Origin: Caulobacter sp. AP07
Lineage (GTDB): Bacteria > Pseudomonadota > Alphaproteobacteria > Caulobacterales > Caulobacteraceae
Length of the DNA stretch: 41,271 nucleotides
NCBI RefSeq assembly: GCF_000281955.1
Contig: NZ_AKKF01000288.1
Span: 1 to 41,271 of the forward strand
Direction of reading: 5' to 3'
Shown here: positions 1 to 9,029 of the stretch, one piece after another
Numbering within the stretch: the stretch's first letter is position 1
How the letters are laid out: every line of letters begins with the position of its first letter
Translations under genes and position numbers: made by a program
The notes under the pieces: model-generated
The model's input: the letters and a program-made list of their open reading frames with translations, nothing else
Told to the model about the DNA's origin: nothing
Databases searched by the model: none

Positions 1-1
1 C

Positions 2-118
2 GGCTTCTCGATCGAGATGAAGGTCGCCTCCCTGGAGCAGTACGCATTCCGAAGCCAAGGCGTCACGGAGCCGGCCCGGTTCGGTTCCGCCGAACTCGTG
101 ACGGAGCTCCAGTCTTGA
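2..118 (+). CDS. C-terminal end of an unidentified protein (partial)
   Basis: An open frame enters from the left edge and ends at a TGA two bases before the ATG of the PL6 lyase. The 38 visible residues contain no motif I recognise. The tight spacing suggests that it and the lyase are co-transcribed and perhaps translationally coupled, so a role in polysaccharide use is possible, but this is inferred from context only. Confidence 0.55.
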   Translation, partial: GFSIEMKVASLEQYAFRSQGVTEPARFGSAELVTELQS

Positions 119-120
119 CC

Positions 121-1449
121 ATGCGCAGCCTCATCGTCGTCGTTTTGCTCGCCTGTGCCGACCCGGCCCTCGCCCAGCGAACGATGCTGGTGAAGACCCC
201 GGCGCAGTATCAGAAAGCGCTGTCCAAGGCGGGGGCAGGGGACACGATCGTTCTCGCCAACGGCGTCTGGCGAGACGTCGAGCTGGAGTTCCGGGGCAAC
301 GGCCGCGCGGGAAAGCCGATAACGCTCACCGCCCAGACGCCAGGGCGCGTGGTGTTTTCGGGCCGGTCGAGCCTGCGGCTGTCCGGGTCCCATCTGGTCG
401 TATCGAACCTGGTGTTTCGCGACGGCTACTCGCCAAGGGGGGAGGTGCTGTCCTTTCGGCGCGCCCCCGGAGACGACGCCGTCGATACCCGCGTGACCGG
501 GATCGTCATCGACGGCTTCAACAAACCCTCGTCGGAAGAGCTCGACTACTGGGTGGGACTCTACGGCCGGCGCAATCGTTTCGATCACGGCCATCTGACC
601 GGCAAGACCAACAAGGGGCCGACGCTGGCGGTGGTCCGCGACGACGGGCAGCGTAACGACCATCGCATCGACCACAACTTCTTCGGGCCGCGTCCCGATC
701 TCGGCGTGAACGGCGGCGAGACGATCCGCGTCGGCACCAGCCATCATGCCGACTCCGCCTCGCACACGACCGTCGATCACAACTGGTTCGAGCACTGCGA
801 CGGCGAAGCCGAAATCGTCTCCAACAAGTCCGGCGCGAACATCTATCGCGGCAACGTCTTCTTCGAGAGCCAGGGCGCGCTCGTCCTGAGACATGGCGAC
901 GACGCCCTGGTCGAAGGCAACGTGTTCCTGGGTGGGGGCAAGCCGCGCACGGGCGGCGTGCGGGTGATCAATCGTGGGCAGACAGTGCGCCACAACTACA
1001 TGGAAGGGTTGGCGGGCGAAGGTTTCTTCAGCGCCCTGAGCATCATGTACGGCGTCCCGAACAGTCCGGCCATTCGCTACGTCCAGGTCGACGGCGCCGT
1101 GGTCGAGCGCAACACGATCATCAATGCCCGTTCCATCGTGTTCGGCCTGGGCATGGACAAGGAGCGGACGGCGCCACCGATCAACAGCCGGCTGGCCTCG
1201 AACCTAATCGTGAACCTGGACGGCGCCGATCCCGTCCGCGTCAACGGCGACGCCGGTGGGATCGCCATGGACGGCAATCTTCGCGACCCGAAGACCCCGC
1301 TCAAGCGGGGAGGCAACGGCTTGATCGAAGCGGCCGACGGGCCTGACCTCGGCGCCGGGCCGCTGACCGTCGTCGATCGCGCGTCGACGGGCGTGCCTTG
1401 GTATGGCAAGGATCCAGGGCCTCCAGTACGAAGCGATCGCGGAGGCTGA
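121..1449 (+). CDS. Secreted polysaccharide lyase family 6 (alginate lyase / chondroitinase B type)
   Basis: This is a 442-residue secreted parallel beta-helix lyase of the PL6 family, which cleaves alginate or dermatan-type uronate polymers by beta-elimination. An N-terminal signal peptide (about residues 1-19, ending ALAQ) is visible. The PL6 catalytic signature is intact: calcium ligands E229 and E231, the Lys Brønsted base at K236 in the SNKS motif, and the Arg acid at R257 in LRHG. The Lys-Arg spacing of 21 is the same as in chondroitinase B as I remember it (K250/R271). I chose ATG 121 over an in-frame TTG at 115 because it starts directly at the signal peptide. The exact substrate cannot be read from sequence; alginate is the commoner one for bacterial PL6 enzymes. 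It follows an unidentified gene by two bases and is convergent with the next gene. Confidence 0.9.
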   Translation: MRSLIVVVLLACADPALAQRTMLVKTPAQYQKALSKAGAGDTIVLANGVWRDVELEFRGNGRAGKPITLTAQTPGRVVFSGRSSLRLSGSHLVVSNLVFRDGYSPRGEVLSFRRAPGDDAVDTRVTGIVIDGFNKPSSEELDYWVGLYGRRNRFDHGHLTGKTNKGPTLAVVRDDGQRNDHRIDHNFFGPRPDLGVNGGETIRVGTSHHADSASHTTVDHNWFEHCDGEAEIVSNKSGANIYRGNVFFESQGALVLRHGDDALVEGNVFLGGGKPRTGGVRVINRGQTVRHNYMEGLAGEGFFSALSIMYGVPNSPAIRYVQVDGAVVERNTIINARSIVFGLGMDKERTAPPINSRLASNLIVNLDGADPVRVNGDAGGIAMDGNLRDPKTPLKRGGNGLIEAADGPDLGAGPLTVVDRASTGVPWYGKDPGPPVRSDRGG

Positions 1450-1475
1450 AGTCGCGGCGCCGACCTTGGCCACTT

Positions 1476-1499
1476 CTCGCGCCAGGCGACCGGCGCGAG
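1476..1499. terminator. Hairpin between convergent genes
   Basis: A perfect 8-bp stem (CTCGCGCC / GGCGCGAG) with an 8-base loop lies in the 66-base gap between the PL6 lyase and the convergent dehydrogenase-like gene. It has no T-run on either side, so it is a plausible bidirectional terminator rather than a canonical one. Confidence 0.5.
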
Positions 1500-1515
1500 G
1501 CGAAGGAGCCTCGGC

Positions 1516-2331
1516 TCAAGCCGGTGAGCGCGCGAACCGGGCCGCGCGCTCGATCAGCGCCCCCTCGGGACGCACGCCGGTATAGAGCACGAACTGTTCG
1601 ACCGCCTGAAGCGCGATGACCTCGGCGCCGGTGATCACCGGCTTGCCCACCTGCCGCGCATAGACGATCAGCGGCGTTTCGGCCGGCAGGGCCACGACGT
1701 CGAACACCGTCCGGGCCTGGTCCACGACCTCGGGGGCGAAGGCCATGTCCCGCGCCTCGGGTCCGCCTTCCATGCCGATCGGGGTGACGTTGACCAGGAG
1801 GTCGGGACGACGGTCGTCCATGTCGGGAATCCAGTCATAGCCGCAGGCGCTGGCCAGGGCCCGGCCGGCGCCTGGGTTGCGGGCGACGATACAGCCGTCG
1901 CTCAACCCCGCGTCGCGCAGGGCGTGGGCCACGGCCTTGGCCATGCCGCCGCTGCCGCGCAGCACGACCTTGGACGACCTGGGCGCGCCGTGGGCCTCGA
2001 TGAGCTTGGCGGCGGCGATGTAGTCGGTGTTGTAGGCCCGCAAGCGCCCGTCGTCGTTGACGATGGTGTTGACCGACTGGATGGCGGCGGCCGACGGGGT
2101 CATCTCGTCGACCAGGGGGATGCAGGCCTCCTTGAACGGCATGGAGACGGCGCAGCCGCGCACGCCCAGCGCCCGGACGCCGCCGATCGCGGCGGGCAGG
2201 TCGGTGGTGGTGAAGGCCTTGTAGACGTAGTTGAGGCCCAGTTCCCGGTAGAGGAAGTTGTGGAACCGGGTCCCGAAGTTCCCCGGTCGGCCGGCCAGCG
2301 ACATGCAAAGCTGGGTGTCTCTGTCGATCAT
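1516..2331 (-). CDS. Shikimate 5-dehydrogenase-like NAD(P)-dependent oxidoreductase
   Basis: This 271-residue protein of the AroE / shikimate dehydrogenase-like family reduces or oxidises a shikimate- or quinate-like ring with NAD(P). Visible motifs are the substrate-binding SMPFKE with the presumed catalytic Lys67, the NTD motif with Asp103, a glycine-rich nucleotide loop (GSGGMAKA) starting the Rossmann half, and NVTPIGM. The SMPFK form, in place of NVTIPHK, suggests the 'SDH-like' subgroup rather than housekeeping AroE, so a biosynthetic role is not assumed. I chose ATG 2331 over the in-frame TTG at 2340, which sits too close to the only purine-rich stretch. It is the last gene of the fru operon, 47 bases after oprB. 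Its link to fructose use is unclear. Confidence 0.8.
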   Translation of the reverse strand: MIDRDTQLCMSLAGRPGNFGTRFHNFLYRELGLNYVYKAFTTTDLPAAIGGVRALGVRGCAVSMPFKEACIPLVDEMTPSAAAIQSVNTIVNDDGRLRAYNTDYIAAAKLIEAHGAPRSSKVVLRGSGGMAKAVAHALRDAGLSDGCIVARNPGAGRALASACGYDWIPDMDDRRPDLLVNVTPIGMEGGPEARDMAFAPEVVDQARTVFDVVALPAETPLIVYARQVGKPVITGAEVIALQAVEQFVLYTGVRPEGALIERAARFARSPA

Positions 2332-2378
2332 GGTCTGCAAGGTCTCCAGGGGTCTTCAGGTCTTCGAGGTCGGCGACG

Positions 2379-3677
2379 CTAGCGGCGGGCCCGGGCCAGG
2401 TCGGCCAGGTTGATGTCGAACCGCAGGCCGACGATGAAGGCGTTGCGCGCATCGCGCCGGCGGCCCGGTTCGTCCAGTTGGTCGGGGTGAACGATGTAGA
2501 TCAGGTTCGGTTGCACGCGGATCGACGGTCCCAGCTGCGCGCCGTAGCTGAGCTCCATCATCACCTGGTCCGACGGCGGCGTCCCGGTCCCGCCCGCCGC
2601 CGCGCGGGCCAGGCGCAGGTTCTCCAGTGCGTCGTGGCTGTACTTCTGTTGGGTGACCACGAACCCGACCGTGTCCTCGGGACGGCTCTTGAACGTGCCC
2701 CGCTGCACGAAGCCCAGTTCCAGGAAATGGTCCTCGACCAGCCGGCCCGAAGTTCCGGCCATGGCGGTTCCGAACACCGTCAGGCCGCGATGGGACGCGG
2801 GATCGGGGCGCGTGACCATCTGTTCGAACCGGAAGAAGGCGCCCGAGCGGCCGTTCCGGGTGGCGTAGGGGCGGCCGCTCGTCGCCGCCGGCGCGCCGGT
2901 CGCGTCACGCAGCGGGTCGACGTAGTCCGCGCCGTCGTACCAGCCGCCGATCTCGTAGCGGCGCGGCATGGCGTCGTTGGCGAAGGTGGTGGCGTAGCCG
3001 AGGGCGAAGGGCGCGACGACGCCGGTCGAGCCCGAGGCGCCCCAGTCGAAGCCGTGTTCGTCGTCGGACTGGTGGCCGGGGTTGACCTCGTAGACGCCGA
3101 CATGGGCGTAGACCTTTGGCGTCAGCCAGGCCGTGGCGTGGCCACCCCAGCTGGACACCGGCCACCAGGTGAAGTTGCTGGTCTTGAACACGAAGGTCGG
3201 GTTGCCGCAGGCGGCGTTGAGCTGGAAGGCGTTGCACAGGGGCGAGCCCAGGAAGCTGATATTGGCGACGGTGCGTCCGCCCTCGACCACCAGCCGGCCG
3301 TCGAGGAACGATTTCTCGAGGGTCAGGCGGGCGAGGCGGGTGTTCTGGGCGCCGTAGATCTCCTGGACCGAGGTGCTGCCGCCGACGTCGTCGGCGACCA
3401 GGTTGTCGCCGTGCCGGTTGGTCACCGCGACGTGGAGCCGGGTCCCGTCCCAGCCGAACGCCTTGTCGAGGTCGACGTCGGCGCCCAGCAGGATCTGGCC
3501 GGCATAGGCCTGGCCCTCGCGCAGGCCGCCGTCGACATTGGCCGCGGCCTCGCCGGTATAGGCCGCTTGCCAGGTGATCGGGCTCTTGGCGGGGTCGGTC
3601 TGGGCGGCCGCGCCGGCGGCCAGGCCGAGCGTGGCGGCGAAGACGACTGATGGAAACGTTTCCACAAGATGACGCAC
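2379..3677 (-). CDS. oprB: Carbohydrate-selective outer-membrane porin, OprB family
   Basis: This 432-residue outer-membrane beta-barrel of the OprB family lets sugars diffuse into the periplasm. A signal peptide is visible (hydrophobic core about residues 9-22, cleavage near AAAQ), followed by alternating beta-strand sequence rich in Trp, Tyr and Gly. The open frame runs further upstream, but GTG 3677 is favoured because an AGGGAGG ribosome-binding site sits five bases before it and it opens directly on the signal peptide. It is 35 bases downstream of the fructose EIIBC gene, so it probably supplies fructose to that transporter. Codons 5-9 contain a perfect LacI-type palindrome identical to the one upstream of fruB, so the gene may be regulated separately from the genes before it. 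Confidence 0.87.
   Translation of the reverse strand: MRHLVETFPSVVFAATLGLAAGAAAQTDPAKSPITWQAAYTGEAAANVDGGLREGQAYAGQILLGADVDLDKAFGWDGTRLHVAVTNRHGDNLVADDVGGSTSVQEIYGAQNTRLARLTLEKSFLDGRLVVEGGRTVANISFLGSPLCNAFQLNAACGNPTFVFKTSNFTWWPVSSWGGHATAWLTPKVYAHVGVYEVNPGHQSDDEHGFDWGASGSTGVVAPFALGYATTFANDAMPRRYEIGGWYDGADYVDPLRDATGAPAATSGRPYATRNGRSGAFFRFEQMVTRPDPASHRGLTVFGTAMAGTSGRLVEDHFLELGFVQRGTFKSRPEDTVGFVVTQQKYSHDALENLRLARAAAGGTGTPPSDQVMMELSYGAQLGPSIRVQPNLIYIVHPDQLDEPGRRRDARNAFIVGLRFDINLADLARARR
3651..3664. promoter_or_regulatory. LacI-type operator inside the 5' end of oprB
   Basis: The perfect 14-base palindrome TGGAAACGTTTCCA lies at nucleotides 14-27 of the porin gene. It is identical to the core of the fruB operator at 9008-9021. 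It fits the LacI/GalR operator pattern with a central CG. It could be a roadblock or repress an internal promoter between fruA and oprB. Confidence 0.75.
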
Positions 3678-3712
3678 GATATCCTCCCTGTTCTTGTTTT
3701 CTGTCGCTCGGT

Positions 3713-5428
3713 TCAGGCCGTGGCGGGACGCTTGACGAGGCGCAGGGCCAGGGCGGTGACCACGGTCCCGGCCATCAGGGCCACGACGTAGCCGAGCAGG
3801 TGGGTCACGGCGTTGGGGATGGGCAGGACGAAGACGCCGCCATGCGGCACCTTCAGCTCCGCGCCGATCGCCATGGAGATCGCCGCGGCCGTCGCCGACC
3901 CGGCCATCAGGCACGGGATGACCCGCAAGGGGTCGCGGGCGGCGAAGGGGATCGCGCCTTCGGTGATGAAGGCCAGGCCCAGCACGCCGGCCGCCGGGCC
4001 GGCCTTGATCTCGTCGACGGTGAAGCGGTCGGCGAACAGCCAGGTGGCCAGGGCCAGGCCCAGCGGCGGGGTCATGCCGGCGGCCATGTCGGCGGCCATC
4101 GGGGTGTAGACGCCGCTGGCGATCAGGCCGGTGGCGAAGGCGTAGGCGGCCTTGTTGACCGGGCCGCCCATGTCGAAGGCGGCCATGGCCCCGATCAGCA
4201 GGCCCAGGACGATGGCGCTGGAGCCCTGCATGCCCTTGAGCCAGGTGGTCAGCAGCGCCAGCAACTGGGCGGCGGGGCCGCCGACCACATAGACCATCAG
4301 CAGGCCGGTGATCAGGGTCCCCAGCAGGGGCAGGATCAGCACCGGCTTGAGGCCCTCGAGGTTGCGGTGCAGCCGGATGCGCTGGTTGAGGAAGGCCACG
4401 GCGTAGCCGGCGATGAACCCGGCGGCGATGCCGCCCAGGAAGCCGGCCCCGAGATTGGCCGCCACCAGGCCGCCGATCATGCCGGGCGCGATGCCGGGCC
4501 GGTCGGCGATCGAATGGGCGATGTAGCCGGCCAAGGCGGGCACCATCAGGACGAAGGCGCCCTTGGCCCCGATTTGGAACAGGGCGTAGGCCAGGGTGCC
4601 CTTGTGGGCGTCGTCGAAGGCGTAGATGCCGCCCAGGGCGAAGGCCAGGGCGATCAGCAGGCCGCCGGCCGTCACGAACGGCAGCATGAACGACACGCCG
4701 GTCATCAGGTGCTTGTAGGGCCCGGCCTGGGCGGGCTTGACCCTGACGTCGGCCGCCCCGGCGGCGGGCGCCCCGCCCTGGGTGGTCGCCTCGGCCAGGG
4801 CGCGCTCGATCAGCTTGGCGCCGTTGCTGATCGCCGGCTTGGTCGGCGATAGGAAGAGGCGTTTGCCGGCGAAGCGCGACAGGTCCACCTGGGTGTCGGC
4901 GGCGATCACCACCAGGTCGGCGGCGGCGATCTCGGCGGCGGTCAGGCCGTCGCGCGCGCCGACCGAGCCTTGGGTCTCGACCCGGATGTCGTGGTTCAGG
5001 GCCTTGGCGCCCTGTTGCAGGCCTTCGGCGGCCATGAAGGTGTGGGCGATGCCGGTCGGGCAGGAGGTGATCGCGACGATCTTCAAGGGGCCGGAGGCCG
5101 CCGCCGGGCCTTGTCCGGACGCGCCGGCCAGCCGGGCCAGCCGGGCCAGGACGGCCGAGGCGTCGGCCAGGACCTCGTCGATGCTGGCCTCCTGGCGAGG
5201 CAGCCGCGCGAAGCGTTCGTCGCTGGGCGCGCCGGCCCCGACCACCAGCAGGCCGTCCGCCTGTTCGAGCAGCGCGGGATCCAGGGGTGTGAGCACGCCC
5301 TGAGGCGTATGGACCTCCACGGCCAGGGTCCTCCCCATGGCCGCGGCGGCCTTGCGCAAGGCCTCGCTCGCCAGCACCGCGTGGGTTCCGCGTTCACCGG
5401 CCCCGACGACCGCCAGAAGATTGGACAT
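3713..5428 (-). CDS. fruA: PTS fructose transporter subunit EIIBC
   Basis: This 571-residue inner-membrane permease imports fructose and phosphorylates it to fructose-1-phosphate. The N-terminal domain (about 1-105) is a degenerate IIB-like (IIB') domain. The active IIB domain follows (about 115-220), with the phosphorylated Cys123 in ITSCPTGIAHT. The remainder (about 245-570) is the multi-spanning IIC domain, with the GGPVNKAAY and ITEGAIPFAA motifs of the fructose family. The start at ATG 5428 has a GAGGAG ribosome-binding site; an in-frame extension upstream lacks one. It lies 38 bases after fruK and 35 before oprB. The phosphate is expected to come from the EIIA domain of the fused FruB in the same operon. 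Confidence 0.95.
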   Translation of the reverse strand: MSNLLAVVGAGERGTHAVLASEALRKAAAAMGRTLAVEVHTPQGVLTPLDPALLEQADGLLVVGAGAPSDERFARLPRQEASIDEVLADASAVLARLARLAGASGQGPAAASGPLKIVAITSCPTGIAHTFMAAEGLQQGAKALNHDIRVETQGSVGARDGLTAAEIAAADLVVIAADTQVDLSRFAGKRLFLSPTKPAISNGAKLIERALAEATTQGGAPAAGAADVRVKPAQAGPYKHLMTGVSFMLPFVTAGGLLIALAFALGGIYAFDDAHKGTLAYALFQIGAKGAFVLMVPALAGYIAHSIADRPGIAPGMIGGLVAANLGAGFLGGIAAGFIAGYAVAFLNQRIRLHRNLEGLKPVLILPLLGTLITGLLMVYVVGGPAAQLLALLTTWLKGMQGSSAIVLGLLIGAMAAFDMGGPVNKAAYAFATGLIASGVYTPMAADMAAGMTPPLGLALATWLFADRFTVDEIKAGPAAGVLGLAFITEGAIPFAARDPLRVIPCLMAGSATAAAISMAIGAELKVPHGGVFVLPIPNAVTHLLGYVVALMAGTVVTALALRLVKRPATA

Positions 5429-5466
5429 CGCTCCTCCTCGGCGGCCTTGGGCCGCGCCTTCTTGTT

Positions 5467-6462
5467 TCAATGGGCCGTCTGTCGTGGGCCGGTCGTCCGG
5501 CGCGCCCAGTCCTGGGCCGGGGTGATCGCCGCCAGCGCCGCCAGCGCCAGCACCGTTTCACCGTCCGGCAGGTGGGCCCCCGGGTGGCGCAGCTTTCCGG
5601 TCGCGAAGGCGGTGGACAGCCGGGCGACGGCTTCCAGGCTCGCGCCGGCCCGCACGGCGGCGGTCAGGCCCGCCACCATGGCGTCGCCGGCCCCCACGGC
5701 GCTGCCCGCCTCCAGGACCGGCGGGGCGACGTGCAGCGCGCCTTCGCCGGAGACGAACAGCGCGCCCTGGGCGCCCAGGGACACCGTCACCAGGGCGATC
5801 CCCATGCCGTGCAGGGCGCGCGCCGCGGCGAGCAGGGCCACGGGGTCCTCCAGGCCGCGTCCGGCCCAGGTCTCCAGCTCGTGCCGGTTGGGCTTGATGC
5901 AGAACGGCAGGGCGTCCTCCGCGGCGGTGAGCGCCTCGGCCAGGGGCGCGCCGCTGGCGTCGAGGACGACGCGGGCGCCGATCGCGCGAAGGTCGCCGAT
6001 CAGGCGCCGGTAGGTGTCGTCGGGCAGGCTGTCAGCCAGGCTGCCCGACAGGACGACGAGGTCGTCCGGGGCGACGTCGTCGAGGCGCCGGCGGACCTCG
6101 GCCAGGGCTGCGGCGTCGGCGAAGGGGCTGGGCAGGTTGATGTCGGTCGTGGTCCCGCCGGGCGAGGTTTCCAGCAGCTTGATGTTGGTGCGGGTGTCGC
6201 CCGGCACCCGGACGAAGCGGTCCTCGATCGCCTTGGCGGCGAACAGGGCCTCGAACGGGGCGGCGTTGTCCGCGCCCAACAGGCCGGTGACGATGGTCGG
6301 CACGCCCCAGTCGGCCAGGCACGAGGCGACATTGACCCCCTTGCCGCCGGGGTCGTGCCGCACGGCCAGGGCGCGGTGGACCTGGCCCGGCCGCAGCGTG
6401 TCCAGCGCGACCGTCTGGTCGATCGCCGGGTTCAGGGTGACGGTGCGCACCGGGCCGCTCAT
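5467..6462 (-). CDS. fruK: 1-phosphofructokinase
   Basis: This 331-residue PfkB/ribokinase-family kinase converts fructose-1-phosphate to fructose-1,6-bisphosphate with ATP. The family signatures are present: GGKGVNVA (39-46) in the N-terminal substrate region, and GAGD (257-260) with catalytic Asp260 at the C-terminal anion hole. Its ATG overlaps the fruB stop as ATGA, so the two are likely translationally coupled. It is flanked by both PTS proteins, which supports fructose-1-phosphate as the substrate rather than tagatose-6-phosphate. Confidence 0.95.
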   Translation of the reverse strand: MSGPVRTVTLNPAIDQTVALDTLRPGQVHRALAVRHDPGGKGVNVASCLADWGVPTIVTGLLGADNAAPFEALFAAKAIEDRFVRVPGDTRTNIKLLETSPGGTTTDINLPSPFADAAALAEVRRRLDDVAPDDLVVLSGSLADSLPDDTYRRLIGDLRAIGARVVLDASGAPLAEALTAAEDALPFCIKPNRHELETWAGRGLEDPVALLAAARALHGMGIALVTVSLGAQGALFVSGEGALHVAPPVLEAGSAVGAGDAMVAGLTAAVRAGASLEAVARLSTAFATGKLRHPGAHLPDGETVLALAALAAITPAQDWARRTTGPRQTAH

Positions 6463-8972
6463 GCGAGGTCTCCGTCCAGCGCCCGCACGTCCTCGGCGTC
6501 TGCGCAATCGACGGCCCTCTGGGCCAGGGCCCGCAGGTCGCCGAGCGCGCTGCCCCGCAGGCGGGCCTTGACCGCCGGAATGTCGCGCGGGGTCATCGAC
6601 AACTCGTCGACGCCCAGGCCCGTCAGCAGAGCGGCGCCGAACGGGTCGCCGGCGATGCCGCCGCAGACGCCGACCCAGCGCTCGTGCCGGGCGGCGCCGG
6701 CCACGGTCATCTGGATCAGGCGCAGCACCGCCGGGTGCAGGCTGTCGGCCTCGGCGGCCAGAACCGGGTTCTGGCGGTCGATGGCCAGGGCGTACTGAGT
6801 CAGGTCGTTGGTGCCGATCGAGAAGAAGTCGACGTGGCGCGCCAGGGCCTCGGCCCGCAGGGCGGCGGCCGGCACCTCGATCATCACCCCCAGGGGCACC
6901 GGTGGCGCGTCGAGTTCGGCGCGGACCCGCTCGCAGGCGGCGCGCAAGGTCAGGACCTCGCCGACGCTGGTGATCATCGGGAACATGATCGACAGCTCGG
7001 CGCCGGCCTTGGCGGTGCGGTAGAGCGCGCGCAGCTGCGGCTCGAGCAGGTCGGGCCGGCGCAGCAGCAGGCGCGCGCCCCGCACGCCGAGGAACGGGTT
7101 CTCCTCCTTGGGCAGGTTCAGGTGGGCCACCTGCTTGTCGCCGCCGATGTCGAGCGCCCGGATGATCAGCGGCTTGCCGTCGAGGGCCGCCGCCATGGCC
7201 CGATAGGTTTCGAACTGGTCGTCCTCGGTCGGCGTGTCGCCGCGCTCCAGGAACAGGAATTCGGTGCGCATCAAGCCGACGCCCTCGGCGCCCTGCGACA
7301 GGGCGAAGGCGGCCTGGTCGGGCAGGTTGATGTTGGCGCCGATCGCCACGACGTGGCCGTCGCGGGTGCGGGCGGGCAGGGCGCGGGCCTCGGCCTCCCG
7401 CTCGCGGATTCTGGCCTGGGCCGTGATCCAGGCGCGGGCCGAGGCGAGGTCCTCGGCGCTGGGCGACAGATAGAGCTTGCCCGCCTGGCCGTCGACGATG
7501 GCCTGCGCCCCGTCGGTCAGGTCCAGCAGCGCGGTTCCGCCGCCGACCATGGCCGGCAGGCCCAGGGTGCGGGCCAGGATCGCGGTGTGCGAAGTCGGCC
7601 CGCCCTGGGCGGTGGCCAGGCCCGCGACGCGGGAAAGGTCCAGGCCCGCCGTGTCGGACGGCGAGAGGTCGGTCCCGACCAGGATGCACGGGCCTTCGGG
7701 CAGGTCCTGCAGCGAGCCCGTCCGCAGGTTCGGGTCGATCTGGGCCAGGACGCGCTGGCCGACGTCGCGCAGGTCGGCGGCCCGCGCGGCCAGGACCGGG
7801 TTGCCCAGGGCCGCCAGGCGGTGGGCCAGGCGATCGATCGCCTGGTTCCAGGACCAGGCCACGCCATGGCCTTCGACCATCATCTGCGAGGCCAGGGTGA
7901 TCAGGTCGGTGTCGTTGAGCAACTCGCCCTGGGCCTTGAAGATGGCCGCATCCGCCGCGCCCAGCCGACGGGCGGTGTCGTCGGCCAGGGCCTGGAGCTG
8001 CTGGCGCGTGCGGCTCAGCGCCTCGTGCAGGGTCGCGGCCGCCTCGACCAGCGGGGTCGGGTGGTCGGGAACGGCCGCCTCGGCGTTCGACAGCAGGTGG
8101 ATCACGCCGATCGCCAGGCCCGGCGCGGCGGCCACGCCGGCGATCGTCGCGGGTTCGCCGGCGGGCGACCAGCCGGCGACCGGCGCCTGGCGCGCCCGCT
8201 GGGCGGCGATCGCGGCGTCGGCCTTTTCCTGGTTGCTGAGCCCTGTGACGGCGGCGCGCAGGGCGACCAGGGCCTCGGACGCGTCGCCGCCCTGGGCCGA
8301 GAGCGTGATCGGGTCCCCGGCTCGCAGGCCCAGTTGCAGCAGCGAGATCAGGTTCTTGGCGTCGGCCGCCTCGTCCCCATGCCGGACGCGGATCTGGGCG
8401 GCGAACCGGCGGGCGGTCTCGACCCAGTGCGAGGCCGGGCGGGCGTGCAGCCCGGCCGGGTAGTCGACGGTCCAGTCGAAATGTTCGCCCAGGTCGTCGG
8501 CCGGGGCGGCGTCGGCGACCGGCGGCGGTTCGCCGCTGAGGGCGGCGATCAGCTCCCGGACGTCGTCGGTCACGGCCAGGGCGGCGAGGCGCTCCTCGTC
8601 CTGGATCAGCCGGGTCAGCCGCCGCAGGGTGGCGATGTGGGCGTCGGACTGGGCGGCGATGGCGATGACGAACCGGGCCGTCTGGCCGGGGTTCCATTCC
8701 ACGCCCTGGCGGACCTGGAGGATGGCGATGCCGTTGCGGTTGATCAGGTGGCGATCGCCGCCCATGCCGTGAGGGATGGCCACGCCCTGGCCCAGGAAGG
8801 TGTTCGCCACCGCCTCGCGGCGGATCATGCTTTCCTCGAACCCGGGGCGCGCGCAGCCAGCGGAGATCAGCATCAGGGCGGCCTGGCGGATGGCCTCTTC
8901 CTTGGTCGCGGGGCGGGCGTCCAGCCGCACCAGCTCGCGCGGCAGCAGATCGCTTTCTGCGGCAAAGGACAT
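6459..8972 (-). CDS. fruB: Multiphosphoryl transfer protein: fused EIIA(Fru)-HPr-Enzyme I
   Basis: This 837-residue cytoplasmic protein carries the whole PTS phosphate relay in one chain. The EIIA(Fru) domain (about 5-148) has His68 in AIPHG. The HPr domain (about 165-250) has His176 in GLHARPA. The Enzyme I part (about 275-837) has phospho-His462 in GGPTSHTAILAR and the catalytic acid Cys770 in VGVCGG. All four residues are intact, so it should take phosphate from phosphoenolpyruvate directly to the IIB Cys of FruA. The length agrees with FPr-type fusions known from other proteobacteria. The start has GGAGG seven to eight bases upstream. It is the first gene of the operon and lies just downstream of a promoter/operator. 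Confidence 0.95.
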   Translation of the reverse strand: MSFAAESDLLPRELVRLDARPATKEEAIRQAALMLISAGCARPGFEESMIRREAVANTFLGQGVAIPHGMGGDRHLINRNGIAILQVRQGVEWNPGQTARFVIAIAAQSDAHIATLRRLTRLIQDEERLAALAVTDDVRELIAALSGEPPPVADAAPADDLGEHFDWTVDYPAGLHARPASHWVETARRFAAQIRVRHGDEAADAKNLISLLQLGLRAGDPITLSAQGGDASEALVALRAAVTGLSNQEKADAAIAAQRARQAPVAGWSPAGEPATIAGVAAAPGLAIGVIHLLSNAEAAVPDHPTPLVEAAATLHEALSRTRQQLQALADDTARRLGAADAAIFKAQGELLNDTDLITLASQMMVEGHGVAWSWNQAIDRLAHRLAALGNPVLAARAADLRDVGQRVLAQIDPNLRTGSLQDLPEGPCILVGTDLSPSDTAGLDLSRVAGLATAQGGPTSHTAILARTLGLPAMVGGGTALLDLTDGAQAIVDGQAGKLYLSPSAEDLASARAWITAQARIREREAEARALPARTRDGHVVAIGANINLPDQAAFALSQGAEGVGLMRTEFLFLERGDTPTEDDQFETYRAMAAALDGKPLIIRALDIGGDKQVAHLNLPKEENPFLGVRGARLLLRRPDLLEPQLRALYRTAKAGAELSIMFPMITSVGEVLTLRAACERVRAELDAPPVPLGVMIEVPAAALRAEALARHVDFFSIGTNDLTQYALAIDRQNPVLAAEADSLHPAVLRLIQMTVAGAARHERWVGVCGGIAGDPFGAALLTGLGVDELSMTPRDIPAVKARLRGSALGDLRALAQRAVDCADAEDVRALDGDLA

Positions 8973-9005
8973 TTGGGAACCTCCCTACGGCGTTTCTTGA
9001 TTGTC

Positions 9006-9023
9006 AGTGGAAACGTTTCCACT
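9006..9023. promoter_or_regulatory. LacI-type operator upstream of fruB
   Basis: AGTGGAAACGTTTCCACT is a perfect 18-base palindrome in the fruB-lacI divergent gap. Its 14-base core is repeated exactly inside oprB and imperfectly just before the lacI start. It lies directly downstream of a TTGACA box read toward fruB, so bound repressor would block the operon promoter. Confidence 0.85.
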
Positions 9024-9029
9024 AACATT

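Noticed and set aside
2478..3650. Plus-strand frame opposite the porin
   Set aside because: The OprB reading has a ribosome-binding site and signal peptide; this frame has neither.
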